NCBI RefSeq assembly: GCF_002362315.1
Contig: NZ_MTZV01000002.1
Span: 62,001 to 126,000 of the forward strand
Length of the DNA stretch: 64,000 nucleotides
Direction of reading: 5' to 3'
Source: Paraburkholderia acidicola
Lineage (GTDB): Bacteria; Pseudomonadota; Gammaproteobacteria; Burkholderiales; Burkholderiaceae
The notes under the pieces were generated by a model, which saw only the letters and a program-made list of their open reading frames with translations, was not told where the DNA came from and ran no database searches. The translations under genes were made by a program, and so were the position numbers. Positions 55,056-63,742 of the stretch are shown here, piece by piece (the first letter of the stretch is position 1; each line of letters starts with the position of its first letter).

Positions 55056-56279
55056 TCAGTGCGCAGCCCACTGGATCGTCGAAATATCGATACCGTCCTT
55101 GTGCATTTCCCACAGCGGCGACAGATCGCGCAACTTCGCGATCTTCGACTTCAGCAGGTTGATCACATAGTCCACGTCCTGCTCGGTCGTGAAGCGGCCC
55201 ACCGTGAAGCGGATCGAGCTGTGCGCCAACTCGTCGTTGCGGCCGAGTGCGCGCAGCACATACGACGGCTCCAGCGAAGCAGACGTGCACGCCGAACCCG
55301 ACGACACCGCCACATCCTTAACCGCCATGATCAGCGACTCGCCTTCGACAAAATTGAAGCTGATATTCAGGTTGTGCGGAACGCGCTTGTCCATCTCGCC
55401 GTTCACGTAAACCTCTTCGATCTCCGACAGGCCGCGCAGCAAGCGGTCGCGCAACATGCGGATGCGTTCGTTTTCCGTCGCCATCTCTTCACGCGCGATA
55501 CGGAACGCTTCGCCCATCCCAACGATCTGATGCGTCGCGAGCGTACCCGAACGCATACCGCGCTCGTGACCGCCGCCGTGCATCTGCGCTTCGATCCGCA
55601 CGCGGGGCTTGCGGCGCACGTACAGCGCACCAATGCCCTTCGGACCATACGTCTTGTGTGCGGAGAACGACATCAGGTCGACCTTCAGCTTCTGCAGATC
55701 GATCTCGATCTTGCCGGTTGCCTGAGCAGCGTCGACGTGAAAAATGATGCCCTTTTCACGGCAGATTTCGCCGATCGACGCGATATCCTGAATCACGCCG
55801 ATCTCGTTGTTCACCGACATGACGGACACCAGGATCGTGTCCGGACGCAGCGCGGCCTTGAGCACGTCGAGATCGACCAGACCGTCGTCCTTCACGTCGA
55901 GATACGTAACTTCGAAGCCTTCACGCTCGAGTTCGCGGCAGGTATCGAGCACGGCCTTGTGCTCGGTCTTCACCGTGATGATGTGCTTGCCCTTGCTCTT
56001 GTAGAAGTGCGCCGCACCCTTGATAGCGAGGTTGTCCGATTCCGTCGCGCCCGACGTCCAGATGATCTCGCGCGGATCGGCGTTGACGAGCGCTGCGACG
56101 TTTTCGCGCGCTTCCTCGACGGCATGCTCCGCATCCCATCCGTACGAATGGCTGCGTGATGCAGGGTTGCCGAACTGCTCGCGCAGATACGGAATCATCT
56201 TGTCCACCACACGCGGGTCGACCGGGGTCGTCGCGCTGTAGTCCATATAGATGGGCAGATGGGGGATAGCGTTATTCAT
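55056..56279 (-). CDS. iscS: Cysteine desulfurase IscS
   Basis: A 407-residue PLP enzyme. The PLP Lys is K209 ([11 protein letters not shown]) and the persulfide Cys is C331 ([10 protein letters not shown]), each three residues on from the Escherichia coli positions. It supplies sulfur for Fe-S clusters and thio-tRNA. It follows iscR by 61 bases. Confidence 0.98.
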   Translation of the reverse strand: MNNAIPHLPIYMDYSATTPVDPRVVDKMIPYLREQFGNPASRSHSYGWDAEHAVEEARENVAALVNADPREIIWTSGATESDNLAIKGAAHFYKSKGKHIITVKTEHKAVLDTCRELEREGFEVTYLDVKDDGLVDLDVLKAALRPDTILVSVMSVNNEIGVIQDIASIGEICREKGIIFHVDAAQATGKIEIDLQKLKVDLMSFSAHKTYGPKGIGALYVRRKPRVRIEAQMHGGGHERGMRSGTLATHQIVGMGEAFRIAREEMATENERIRMLRDRLLRGLSEIEEVYVNGEMDKRVPHNLNISFNFVEGESLIMAVKDVAVSSGSACTSASLEPSYVLRALGRNDELAHSSIRFTVGRFTTEQDVDYVINLLKSKIAKLRDLSPLWEMHKDGIDISTIQWAAH

Positions 56280-56340
56280 CAGTTACTCCGGGGACATATT
56301 TGTTCTGGACTCTGCATTCCGGGTTCGCTCTATGGCGTCC

Positions 56341-56871
56341 TCAGGAACCGGCCATATTGAAAACAGAATTCGGTCCTTTGGGCACCGCGCGCACCGTTTC
56401 GCTCGCGGGCGCCTCGCTGCGCCTGTCGCGCAGCACAGCAGGCGCGCTTTCGCGCGAACGCTGCTGGTCGACCAGATCTTTCAGCGACACCGAATCGAGG
56501 TACTCGACCATCTTCTGGTTCAGCGTGGACCATAGCTCATGCGTCATGCAGTGGCCGTCGTGCTGTTTCGTACCTTCGCAGGTGCCCTTGCCGCCGCATT
56601 GGGTCGCATCGAGCGGCTCGTCGACGGCAATGATGATGTCCGCAACCGTCACGTTCTCCGCGCGGCGGGCGAGATTGTACCCGCCTCCGGGCCCGCGCAC
56701 CGACTCGACGATCTCATGACGGCGCAACTTGCCGAACAGCTGTTCGAGGTAGGACAGGGAGATGTGCTGGCGCTGGCTGATACCCGCAAGCGTCACCGGG
56801 CCCTGCTCCTGGCGCAGTGCCAGGTCTATCATCGCCGTGACGGCGAAACGGCCTTTCGTGGTGAGTCTCAT
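56341..56871 (-). CDS. iscR: Fe-S sensing repressor IscR
   Basis: A 176-residue Rrf2-family regulator. The winged helix is N-terminal (MRLTTKGRFAVTAMIDLA start). The cluster Cys are C92, C98 and C108 with H111; C98-to-C108 spacing is four residues longer than in Escherichia coli (C92, C98, C104, H107). [2Fe-2S]-IscR represses its own operon. The C-terminal 35 residues are Arg/Ala-rich and unconserved. Two IscR boxes lie just upstream. The ten open codons before MRLTT are rejected. Confidence 0.96.
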   Translation of the reverse strand: MRLTTKGRFAVTAMIDLALRQEQGPVTLAGISQRQHISLSYLEQLFGKLRRHEIVESVRGPGGGYNLARRAENVTVADIIIAVDEPLDATQCGGKGTCEGTKQHDGHCMTHELWSTLNQKMVEYLDSVSLKDLVDQQRSRESAPAVLRDRRSEAPASETVRAVPKGPNSVFNMAGS

Positions 56872-56890
56872 AATGGTGTGGGAGTCCGCA

Positions 56891-56942
56891 ATTCTCGACA
56901 ATTTTCGTCAAGTATAAATACATGAGCGTTTTAGTCAAGTAT
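56891..56942 (-). promoter_or_regulatory. isc promoter with two type 1 IscR boxes
   Basis: Two 25-base sites read on the minus strand: 56918-56942 and 56891-56915. Each starts ATACTTGAC and matches about 22 of 25 positions of the E. coli type 1 IscR consensus as I recall it. The -35 TTGACT (56933-56938) and -10 TATACT (56911-56916) are 16 bases apart, so one box covers the -35 and the other begins at the -10. Binding of holo-IscR would block transcription of iscRSUA. Confidence 0.85.
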
Positions 56943-56995
56943 CCCTATCGCGAATTGGGTCATTACTTAACAAAACCCGTTTTGAACCCGTTGAA

Positions 56996-57496
56996 CTATG
57001 TCTGGAGCAGCTGCGGCCGCAATGCGGCCACCAGCCCGCGGCACGCCGCCTCGCACTGATCGAGCACCTGTTCGAAGCCGGCCGCCCCGCCGAAATAGGG
57101 GTCGGTGACCTCGCGTGCGCCCGCCCAGCGGCTGTCCGTTTCCGGCACGAACTCCATGAGCAGGCGGATCTTGTCGCGTTGTGCGGGCGGGCAAAGCTTG
57201 CGCAACGCGCTCACGTTGGCGTCGTCCATTGCGATCAGCAGATCGAATCGCTCGAAGTCCGCCACATCGATCTGCCGGCCCCGCAACACCGACAGGTCGT
57301 AGCCGCGCTGGCTGGCCGCACGTTGGGCGCGTTCGTCGGGGGCTTCGTCGACATGCCAGTCGCCGGTACCCGCCGAATCGACGTGGATGCGCTCGCCCAG
57401 CTTTGCTTCGATGAGTTGATGCCGCATCACGCCCTCCGCGGTCGGGGAACGGCAGATGTTCCCGAGACAGACAAAGCAGATGGCGATTGTTTTCAT
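56996..57496 (-). CDS. Low molecular weight protein tyrosine phosphatase
   Basis: A 166-residue phosphatase. The CX5R loop is C10 to R16 (CLGNICR) with S17, and the general-acid Asp is in DPYFGG near residue 131. It removes phosphate from tyrosines; members in gene clusters for exopolysaccharide are called Wzb/Etp, but this one stands alone next to iscR. TATAAT lies about 72 bases upstream. Confidence 0.93.
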   Translation of the reverse strand: MKTIAICFVCLGNICRSPTAEGVMRHQLIEAKLGERIHVDSAGTGDWHVDEAPDERAQRAASQRGYDLSVLRGRQIDVADFERFDLLIAMDDANVSALRKLCPPAQRDKIRLLMEFVPETDSRWAGAREVTDPYFGGAAGFEQVLDQCEAACRGLVAALRPQLLQT

Positions 57497-57567
57497 CGGG
57501 CGGCTATCGGATGGTCTTTGTGCGGCTACGCCGCAGAGGTGAAATACAGCTAAAAATAAGTGCCGCG

Positions 57568-57573
57568 ATTATA
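57568..57573 (-). promoter_or_regulatory. Probable phosphatase promoter -10 box
   Basis: A perfect TATAAT on the minus strand, 72-77 bases before the phosphatase ATG. The preceding TTTG gives only a partial extended -10, and there is no clear -35. Confidence 0.45.
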
Positions 57574-57586
57574 CAAAGGTCCACGC

Positions 57587-57621
57587 AGACATGCCTGGCA
57601 CAACCCACGCCAGGCATGTCT
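57587..57621. repeat. Perfect 13-bp inverted repeat
   Basis: Arms AGACATGCCTGGC and its complement enclose 9 bases. It lies between the small hypothetical gene (stop at 57627) and the phosphatase promoter. There is no T tract on the minus strand, so it may be a factor-assisted terminator or an operator just upstream of the -10. Confidence 0.6.
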
Positions 57622-57626
57622 ACATA

Positions 57627-57863
57627 TCAGGAAGAAGCGGGTAGCGGCATCGCCACTGCACGCAGCGGTTTCAGGGGCATGCCGGCATCGTCGTCGACGA
57701 GCCCGAACGATACGGTGCGGGCCAGTTCGGCGGTCAACTGGTTGGCGGCGAGCGGCGCCTGCGATGCGCGCGATCCAACGTCGCTGCACACATGGAGGGC
57801 GGCCGCCGTGGCAAGCGGCACAACGATGGCCAGTGGCCAGTACATCGATATTGTCTTTCTCAT
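57627..57863 (-). CDS. Small hypothetical membrane-anchored protein
   Basis: A 78-residue protein starting MRKTISMYW with a purine-rich leader (GAAGAGAAGAG). One hydrophobic segment is visible at about 7-25; the rest is soluble and has no motif I recognise. It could be a secreted or anchored periplasmic peptide. The 14 open codons before this Met are unlikely. Weakly supported but its base use is like that of neighbours. Confidence 0.5.
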   Translation of the reverse strand: MRKTISMYWPLAIVVPLATAAALHVCSDVGSRASQAPLAANQLTAELARTVSFGLVDDDAGMPLKPLRAVAMPLPASS

Positions 57864-58121
57864 GATGCTCTTCTCTTCGGTCGACGCCAGGAGTTCGTGA
57901 CCCACTGCGCCTCGGTTAAATCATAAAGGGAGACGCAATCCGGAAAAACCCGTGTAACCAGAATACAGTGTTGCGTCCGCACGAACAGTGTCGCTCCGGC
58001 ATCGGCGCACCTCGCGGTCAGGAGCGGGGTTGCGGTTCGAGAGAAAACTTACAAAGTCATACAGACGTAATGAGGTTGTCAGTGGAAAATCAGGGCAGAT
58101 CTCCTCTTCTGGACCGCATCG

Positions 58122-58655
58122 ATGCCCTCTCTCCTGAAACGCCTCGCGCCCTTTGCCGGCCTCGCGCTCGCCGCGATGCTGACCGGATGTGCCGCCTACC
58201 CGGACGGCTCCCCTATGTATGGCGACTACGGCAACTACGGTAGCCCGGGTTATGGCGACGGCGGCGCCTACGGCGGAGTGCCGGTGCAATCGAATGTGTA
58301 TCTGGGCTACGGCGGTGGCGGCTATTCAGGCCCGTCGTATTACGGTGGGCGCGGCTATGGCGACCGGCCCTACTGGAACGGCAACGACCGGCGACGTCCT
58401 GACGACGGCGGCTGGCATCGCAGGCCCGACGACGGTGGGCAACGCGGCGGGCAACCGCAAGGCAATGCGCCGGGTGGCGGATGGCACGGCAATCCCGGCA
58501 ACGGACGCCCGAACAACCCACCGCCGCAAGCCGGTAACGGCGGAGGAAACGGCGGCCGTGGGGATAAAGGCTGGGCCTGCGGCGATTACGGCATTAAATG
58601 TGGCGGTGGGGGCAATGGCGGCGGCCAGTGGACGTCACCGGGCAGGCAGCACTGA
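58122..58655 (+). CDS. Gly/Tyr/Asn-rich lipoprotein
   Basis: A 177-residue predicted lipoprotein with the lipidated Cys at residue 23 (AMLTGC). The rest is low complexity: Gly/Tyr repeats (residues 33-80), an Arg/Asp/Gly/Pro section, and a Gly/Asn-rich tail that contains two Cys (CGDYGIKCGG) which could form a disulfide. No known function. It ends 16 bases from the convergent lutB stop. Confidence 0.75.
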   Translation: MPSLLKRLAPFAGLALAAMLTGCAAYPDGSPMYGDYGNYGSPGYGDGGAYGGVPVQSNVYLGYGGGGYSGPSYYGGRGYGDRPYWNGNDRRRPDDGGWHRRPDDGGQRGGQPQGNAPGGGWHGNPGNGRPNNPPPQAGNGGGNGGRGDKGWACGDYGIKCGGGGNGGGQWTSPGRQH

Positions 58656-58671
58656 TCGCGCCCTGCGGCGA

Positions 58672-60084
58672 TCAACCGATATGACTGCGCTGCGCCTTAT
58701 ATAGCTCACGGAACGTTCGTCCAACTGGCGCGGGCATATCGCGTGTATTAGTCCAGCCACCGCCTAGCGGCAGCCGGGCGATCGCGCGCTTCTGTCCGCC
58801 CATTTTCTCGAGCACGCGCACGGCCAGTTTCGTGAGCAGCGCGTACGCATCGGGATGCAGCGCGAGATACCCCCATACCGCAAGCCCAACCCGCTCGCGC
58901 CACGGACGCAGCCGCCGCTCCACCTGTTTCTCGCGTAACTTGCGCAGCAGGTCGGAGAGCGGAATCCCCACCGGGCAAACGCTGTTGCATTCGCCGCACA
59001 GCGTCGCGGCCTGCGGCAGGTCGAGAGCGTTGTCGATACCAACATAGCTCGGCGTCAGCACCGACCCCATCGGCCCCGGATAGACCCATCCATAAGCATG
59101 GCCGCCGACCTTCTGATACACCGGACAGTGATTCATGCACGCGCCGCAGCGGATACAGCGCAGCATCTCCTGAAAGTCGCCGCCGATCAGCCCCGTACGC
59201 CCACCATCAACGAGCACGACATACATATGTTCGGGCCCATCCTGATCGTCCGCTCCACGCGGGCCCGTGAGTAACGAGAAATAGTTCGACGTCGCCTGGC
59301 CGGTCGCCGAGCGCGGCAACAGCCGCATGGCCGTGGCGAGGTCTTCGAGCGTCGGCAGGACCTTCTCGATGCCCGTTATCGCGACATGCACGCGCGGCAT
59401 CACCGTACACATGCCCTCGTTGCCTTCGTTGGTGACGATCGCCACCGACCCCGTCTCCGCAATCACGAAGTTACCGCCGGTCACGCCCATGTCGGCGGTC
59501 ATGAAATGCGGGCGCAGCACCTCGCGTGCTTCGCGCGTCATGTCGGGGATTTCCGTGAGACGTGGCCGCTGATGCGTCTTCGCAAACAGATCGGCGATCT
59601 CGTCCTTGTCCTTGTGCACGACAGGCGCAATGATGTGGCTCGGCGGTTCGTTGTCGTTGATCTGCAGAATGTATTCGCCGAGATCGGTCTCGATGGACTG
59701 CACGCCCATTTCACCGAGCACCGCATTCAGCCGCATTTCCTCCGACACCATCGACTTCGTCTTGATGACCTTCTTCACATCATGCCGGCGCGCAATGTCG
59801 GCCACGATCTGCGCCGCCTGCCGGGTCGTTTCCGCGAACAGCACCGTAACGCCGCGGCGGCTTGCTTCGCGCTCGAAGGTTTCGAGCCAGACATCGAGGT
59901 TTTCCAGCGCGCGGTTGCGGCGCGCTTTCAGCGCGTCGCGGGTCGCCGCGAAATCGATTGCGGTGATCGCTTCGGCACGCGCGGAAACGAATTTGGTCGA
60001 CAGCTTGGTGAGGTTCTGCTGCAGACGCTGATCGGCAAGCTTCTGGCCTGCGCGCGCCTTGAAGTGCATCGATTGAACTTGCAT
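58672..60084 (-). CDS. lutB: LutB/LldF iron-sulfur protein of lactate oxidation
   Basis: A 470-residue protein with an LUD domain (about 60-290) followed by two [4Fe-4S] motifs (CIRCGACMNHCPVYQ near 310 and CGECNSVCPVGIPL near 360) and a C-terminal helical part. With LutA and LutC it forms an L-lactate dehydrogenase complex in many bacteria. Here lutA precedes it by 52 bases but lutC is missing. It ends against the convergent lipoprotein gene. Confidence 0.94.
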   Translation of the reverse strand: MQVQSMHFKARAGQKLADQRLQQNLTKLSTKFVSARAEAITAIDFAATRDALKARRNRALENLDVWLETFEREASRRGVTVLFAETTRQAAQIVADIARRHDVKKVIKTKSMVSEEMRLNAVLGEMGVQSIETDLGEYILQINDNEPPSHIIAPVVHKDKDEIADLFAKTHQRPRLTEIPDMTREAREVLRPHFMTADMGVTGGNFVIAETGSVAIVTNEGNEGMCTVMPRVHVAITGIEKVLPTLEDLATAMRLLPRSATGQATSNYFSLLTGPRGADDQDGPEHMYVVLVDGGRTGLIGGDFQEMLRCIRCGACMNHCPVYQKVGGHAYGWVYPGPMGSVLTPSYVGIDNALDLPQAATLCGECNSVCPVGIPLSDLLRKLREKQVERRLRPWRERVGLAVWGYLALHPDAYALLTKLAVRVLEKMGGQKRAIARLPLGGGWTNTRDMPAPVGRTFRELYKAQRSHIG

Positions 60085-60136
60085 GGCGGCCCTGAAGAGA
60101 TCGTGGAAGACGTGATGTACGAATGCAGCGGCGCGA

Positions 60137-60859
60137 TCAGGCGTCGCCGGCGAGTACCTGGGCGATATGCAGCACGCGCGTCGTCGTATCGCCGGTGCGA
60201 CGCAAGCGGCCTTCGATATTCAGCATGCAGCCGAGATCGCCCAGCACCACCGCCCCCACACCGCTCGCGCTGATGTTCGCGCATTTCTCATCGACGATCG
60301 CGGTGGAGATGTCGCCATACTTCACTGCGAACGTCCCGCCGAAACCACAGCAGTGCTCGCAACCCTTCATTTCCGTAACGGGTACGCCGACCTGCGCGAG
60401 CAATGCGCGCGGCTGTGTCTTGACGCCCAGTTCACGCAGGCCCGAACACGAGTCGTGATACGTCACTGCCCCCTCGAAACCGACGTCCGCCAGTTCGATC
60501 TTCGCGACATTGACGAGGAAGTCGGTCAGCTCGAACACCTTCGGTCGCAGCCGGTTGTAGCGGTTCATCAACTCGGGATCGTCGCGGAACAGATCGCCGT
60601 AATGCGCGCGGATCATGCCGCCACACGATCCAGAGGGAATCACGAGATAGTCGAACTGCTCGAACTCGCGTACCGCTTTTTCCGCGAGATCGCGCGCGAT
60701 GCGGCGCTCGCCCGAGTTGTAAGCCGGTTGTCCGCAGCAGGTCTGTGCGGGCGGCACGATCACCTCGAAGCCAGCGCGTTCGATCAGCTTGATCGTCGAG
60801 AAGCCGATTTCCGGGCGCATCAGGTCGATCAGGCAAGTGACGAACAATCCGACTCGCAT
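60137..60859 (-). CDS. lutA: LutA/LldE CCG-domain protein of lactate oxidation
   Basis: A 240-residue protein with two CCG domains (TCCGQPAYNSG and HCCGFGGTFAVKY), which bind an Fe-S cluster or act in electron transfer. Start MRVGLFVTCLIDLM is canonical; the 21 open codons before it are rejected. It leads the lutAB pair and is divergent from an IclR regulator, its likely controller. Confidence 0.95.
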   Translation of the reverse strand: MRVGLFVTCLIDLMRPEIGFSTIKLIERAGFEVIVPPAQTCCGQPAYNSGERRIARDLAEKAVREFEQFDYLVIPSGSCGGMIRAHYGDLFRDDPELMNRYNRLRPKVFELTDFLVNVAKIELADVGFEGAVTYHDSCSGLRELGVKTQPRALLAQVGVPVTEMKGCEHCCGFGGTFAVKYGDISTAIVDEKCANISASGVGAVVLGDLGCMLNIEGRLRRTGDTTTRVLHIAQVLAGDA

Positions 60860-60900
60860 GGGGCCTCCTTCGGGGGAACGTTGCCGATTGTGCTTTGTTT

Positions 60901-60920
60901 GATACGCGATGATACGCGAC
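60901..60920. repeat. Tandem 10-base repeat before lutA
   Basis: GATACGCGAT is followed directly by GATACGCGAC. It lies 42-61 bases before the lutA ATG in the lutA-iclR divergent region and could be half-sites for a regulator. Confidence 0.5.
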
Positions 60921-61023
60921 ACCCGTGGCGGACATACACGCGAGAGGGACCGCGCAGATTGGAATGCCGCCTCGGATGGCGTTCGCTTTTTTCACCATAC
61001 GAGATACAATCAATTTCCGCTGT

Positions 61024-61035
61024 TTGACGCGTCAA
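61024..61035. promoter_or_regulatory. Palindrome before the iclR gene
   Basis: TTGACGCGTCAA is a perfect 12-bp palindrome, 13 bases before the IclR ATG. A TACAAT -10 lies just upstream near 61004-61009. Its place just downstream of the promoter fits autorepression. Confidence 0.55.
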
Positions 61036-61048
61036 CTGATTATTCTCC

Positions 61049-61870
61049 ATGAGCGAAACGAACCCGGATCCCAAGACTTCGATCCAGGTGATCGAGCGCA
61101 TGATGCGCCTGCTGGATGCCCTCGCGGCGCACAGCGACCCGGTCAGCCTGAAAGAACTTGCGCTGCGCACCGAGCTGCATCCTTCCACGGCGCACCGCAT
61201 CCTCAACGATATGGTCACGTGCCGGCTGGTCGATCGCTCGGATCCGGGCACCTATCGGTTGGGCATGCGGCTTCTCGAACTCGGTAATCTGGTGAAAGCG
61301 CGTTTGTCGGTGCGCGATGCGGCGTTGATGCCGATGCGCGAACTGCATCGGTTGACCGGGCAAACGGTCAATCTGTCGGTGCGCCAGGGCGATGAGATCG
61401 TGTATATCGAGCGTGCTTACTCGGAACGCTCCGGCATGCAGGTGGTGCGCGCGATCGGCGGACGTGCGCCGTTGCATCTGACGTCGGTCGGCAAGCTGTT
61501 CCTCGCCGCGGATGAAGCCACGCGCGTACGCGCCTATGCGACCCGCACCGGTCTGTCAGGCCATACGCAGAACAGCATCACCGATCTGACCAAACTCGAA
61601 CGCGAACTGACCCACGTGCGGCAACATCTGTACGCACGCGATAACGAAGAGCTGGAACTGGGTGTGCGCTGCATCGCTGCGGGCATCTACGACGATACGG
61701 GCAAGCTCGTTGCTGGGCTTTCGCTGTCGGCCCCTGCGGACCGTCTGCAGGATTCATGGCTCGGTCAGGTCAGCAAGACGGCGTTTGTTATTTCCGAATC
61801 GCTCGGCTATCACGTGGACGCAGCGCAAAAAACTCACAACCTGCACGGCCACGCGCAACATCCCGCCTGA
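61049..61870 (+). CDS. IclR family transcriptional regulator
   Basis: A 273-residue regulator. The N-terminal winged helix begins near residue 9 (VIERMMRLLDALA) and the C-terminal effector domain covers about 80-260. It is divergent from lutA, which fits a lactate or related acid sensor. Effector is not known. A 22-bp hairpin terminator follows. Confidence 0.9.
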   Translation: MSETNPDPKTSIQVIERMMRLLDALAAHSDPVSLKELALRTELHPSTAHRILNDMVTCRLVDRSDPGTYRLGMRLLELGNLVKARLSVRDAALMPMRELHRLTGQTVNLSVRQGDEIVYIERAYSERSGMQVVRAIGGRAPLHLTSVGKLFLAADEATRVRAYATRTGLSGHTQNSITDLTKLERELTHVRQHLYARDNEELELGVRCIAAGIYDDTGKLVAGLSLSAPADRLQDSWLGQVSKTAFVISESLGYHVDAAQKTHNLHGHAQHPA

Positions 61871-61890
61871 TTGATCTGGCGCAACCTGCT

Positions 61891-61938
61891 GCTTCAAGTA
61901 AAAGAGCCTCGCGATTGCGAGGCTCTTTTACTTGAAGC
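61891..61938. terminator. 22-bp perfect hairpin, bidirectional terminator
   Basis: Each arm is 22 bases long with no mismatch, and the loop is GATT. The centre has GAGCCTCGC and the A/T-rich tracts AAAAG/CTTTT lie within the stem. It lies between convergent iclR and pbpG. The exceptional stem length sets it apart from other terminators here. Confidence 0.85.
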
Positions 61939-61978
61939 ATGTCTAACCGACGGCCTGGGCCGTACCGGTATGAGGTGC

Positions 61979-63178
61979 TCAGGTACCCGTACCGCCGGCA
62001 TCCGCGCTGGTAATCCGCGCTTCGCCGCCATTGTCGAGCCACGTGCGCAGGCGCACCGCATCTGCGAAACGCGAGTACTTGCCCGAGGAATCGAGCAGCA
62101 CCATGATCATCGGACGGCCGTGGATGTTCGCCTGCATGACGAGGCACTCACCTGCTTCGTTGATGAAGCCGGTTTTCTGCAGACCGATATCCCACGTCGA
62201 ATTACGCACCAGCGCATTCGTGCTGCGATACGCCAGCGTACGTCTGCCGGTGAACACGTCGTAGCTGCGATCGGTCGAGAACTCGCGGATCATCGGATAT
62301 TGATAGGCCGCATTGACCATCTTCACGAGATCGCGCGCACTCGACACATTCTGGCTAGTCAGACCCGTCGAATTTTCGAAATGCGTGTCGGCCATGCCAA
62401 GCGCTTTCGCCTTCGCATTCATTGCCGCGAGGAAGCCAGGGCGACCGCCCGGGTAGTAGCGCGACAACGCGGCTGCGGCGCGGTTCTCCGACGCCATCAG
62501 TGCAATGTGCAGCATGTCTTCGCGCGACAGCACCGAACCGACCGACAGACGCGAGCCGGTGTTCTTCTCGTAGTCGCGGTCTTCATCGGTGACTTCGATC
62601 TGCTCGGTCATCGACGCTTTCGAATCGAGTACGACCATTGCAGTCATCAGCTTGGTGATCGACGCGATCGGCACGACGGCGTGGGAATTCTTGTCGAAGA
62701 GCGGCTCAGCCGTATTCTGGTCGACGACGTAGGCGACACTGGAGCGCAGCGCGAGCGCATCGGGCGTGTCGTGCAGACCGAATGCCTGACCGACGGTGGG
62801 CGGACGCGGCTCGAATGCGACACGCCGGACCACGCCGTGGTGGCGGCCGTTCATCGAATAGGCAACGCGCCGTTTCTTCGCGACGACGCGCGGCGCGTCA
62901 TCGTCGGCTTTGGCCGCCGCAGTCTTCATGGCGGTTTTGGACGAACGCGCAGCAACCTTACCGTTAGCAGCCTTGCCGGCCACGGGCGCCACCTTGCGGG
63001 TCGCCTTGCCGGTTTTGGATGCCTTGGAAGATTGAGCCTGAGTCGCGGTCGACGCGGCAAACGCGTCGACAGGCGCAGCGAACGCCGCAGCGATGACCGC
63101 CGAGGCAGCCACCGACAGCGCCATGCTGAAGGCCGCGCCGTGGATCACTTTAAGCGACGAAAACAGGTTGGTTTTCAT
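61979..63178 (-). CDS. pbpG: D-alanyl-D-alanine endopeptidase PbpG (PBP7)
   Basis: A 399-residue penicillin-binding protein. A signal peptide (cut after about residue 40) and a Lys/Ala/Arg-rich linker precede the transpeptidase-like domain. Its motifs are SITK (SxxK, near 200), SEN (SxN) and KTG. It cuts peptide cross-links in the cell wall. Start MKTNLFSSLKVIHG gives the signal peptide; the 12 upstream codons are dropped. A good promoter lies about 64 bases upstream. Confidence 0.93.
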   Translation of the reverse strand: MKTNLFSSLKVIHGAAFSMALSVAASAVIAAAFAAPVDAFAASTATQAQSSKASKTGKATRKVAPVAGKAANGKVAARSSKTAMKTAAAKADDDAPRVVAKKRRVAYSMNGRHHGVVRRVAFEPRPPTVGQAFGLHDTPDALALRSSVAYVVDQNTAEPLFDKNSHAVVPIASITKLMTAMVVLDSKASMTEQIEVTDEDRDYEKNTGSRLSVGSVLSREDMLHIALMASENRAAAALSRYYPGGRPGFLAAMNAKAKALGMADTHFENSTGLTSQNVSSARDLVKMVNAAYQYPMIREFSTDRSYDVFTGRRTLAYRSTNALVRNSTWDIGLQKTGFINEAGECLVMQANIHGRPMIMVLLDSSGKYSRFADAVRLRTWLDNGGEARITSADAGGTGT

Positions 63179-63241
63179 TGGTGTTCTGAATGGAGCGGCA
63201 GGAGTTTTCCGCAAGTGTAGTAAAACCGCGAAAAATTAGCA

Positions 63242-63269
63242 ATATTAAGTACTTATCCGTTCTCGTTAA
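63242..63269 (-). promoter_or_regulatory. pbpG promoter
   Basis: On the minus strand TTAACG (63264-63269) and TAATAT (63242-63247) are 16 bases apart, 64-91 bases before the pbpG ATG. Confidence 0.6.
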
Positions 63270-63742
63270 ACCTAGATGTAAGGATTGATTGAGAAAAGCG
63301 AATAAGTTCCTTGTTCAATCGAAAAAAACGATCGCGTGGACCGGTCCAAACTGGGCACCGATTCCGGCTTCCGGCTTAACGGCCGTTCCGGCAAACACTT
63401 GATCAGGGGAAACACGGTCAGACATCGGGTGGGCCGCTCAACTGCCTTGTCCAGCATGCCTTGGCGGCCTGAAACAGCGCCATCGCGTGTTAAATGACTG
63501 CTGTAAAACAGCACGACGCGCGTTCGACTTCGCGTGCAAGTTAACGTTCCATGACAGTCGCCGGTTTACGTCGATCGAGGATTTTATGCCGTTTGTCGAA
63601 TATTCGTCGGCAACGCACCATAAAGTAGCCATCGAAGGCTGTCAGCATTCGCACCGCCCCAGTGCAGACGCGGCTTCCAGCCGCATCATCAATCTCAGAT
63701 GCAAGCCGCATAACGCATTGTTTTATCGGCAAATTCTCGATA
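63270..63742. other. Intergenic region between pbpG and the phasin gene
   Basis: About 470 bases with no gene I can support. Open frames on both strands are short and have no recognisable features. Some of the sequence is clearly lower in GC than the flanking genes. It may hold distal regulatory sites or a small RNA; nothing specific is visible. Confidence 0.4.
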
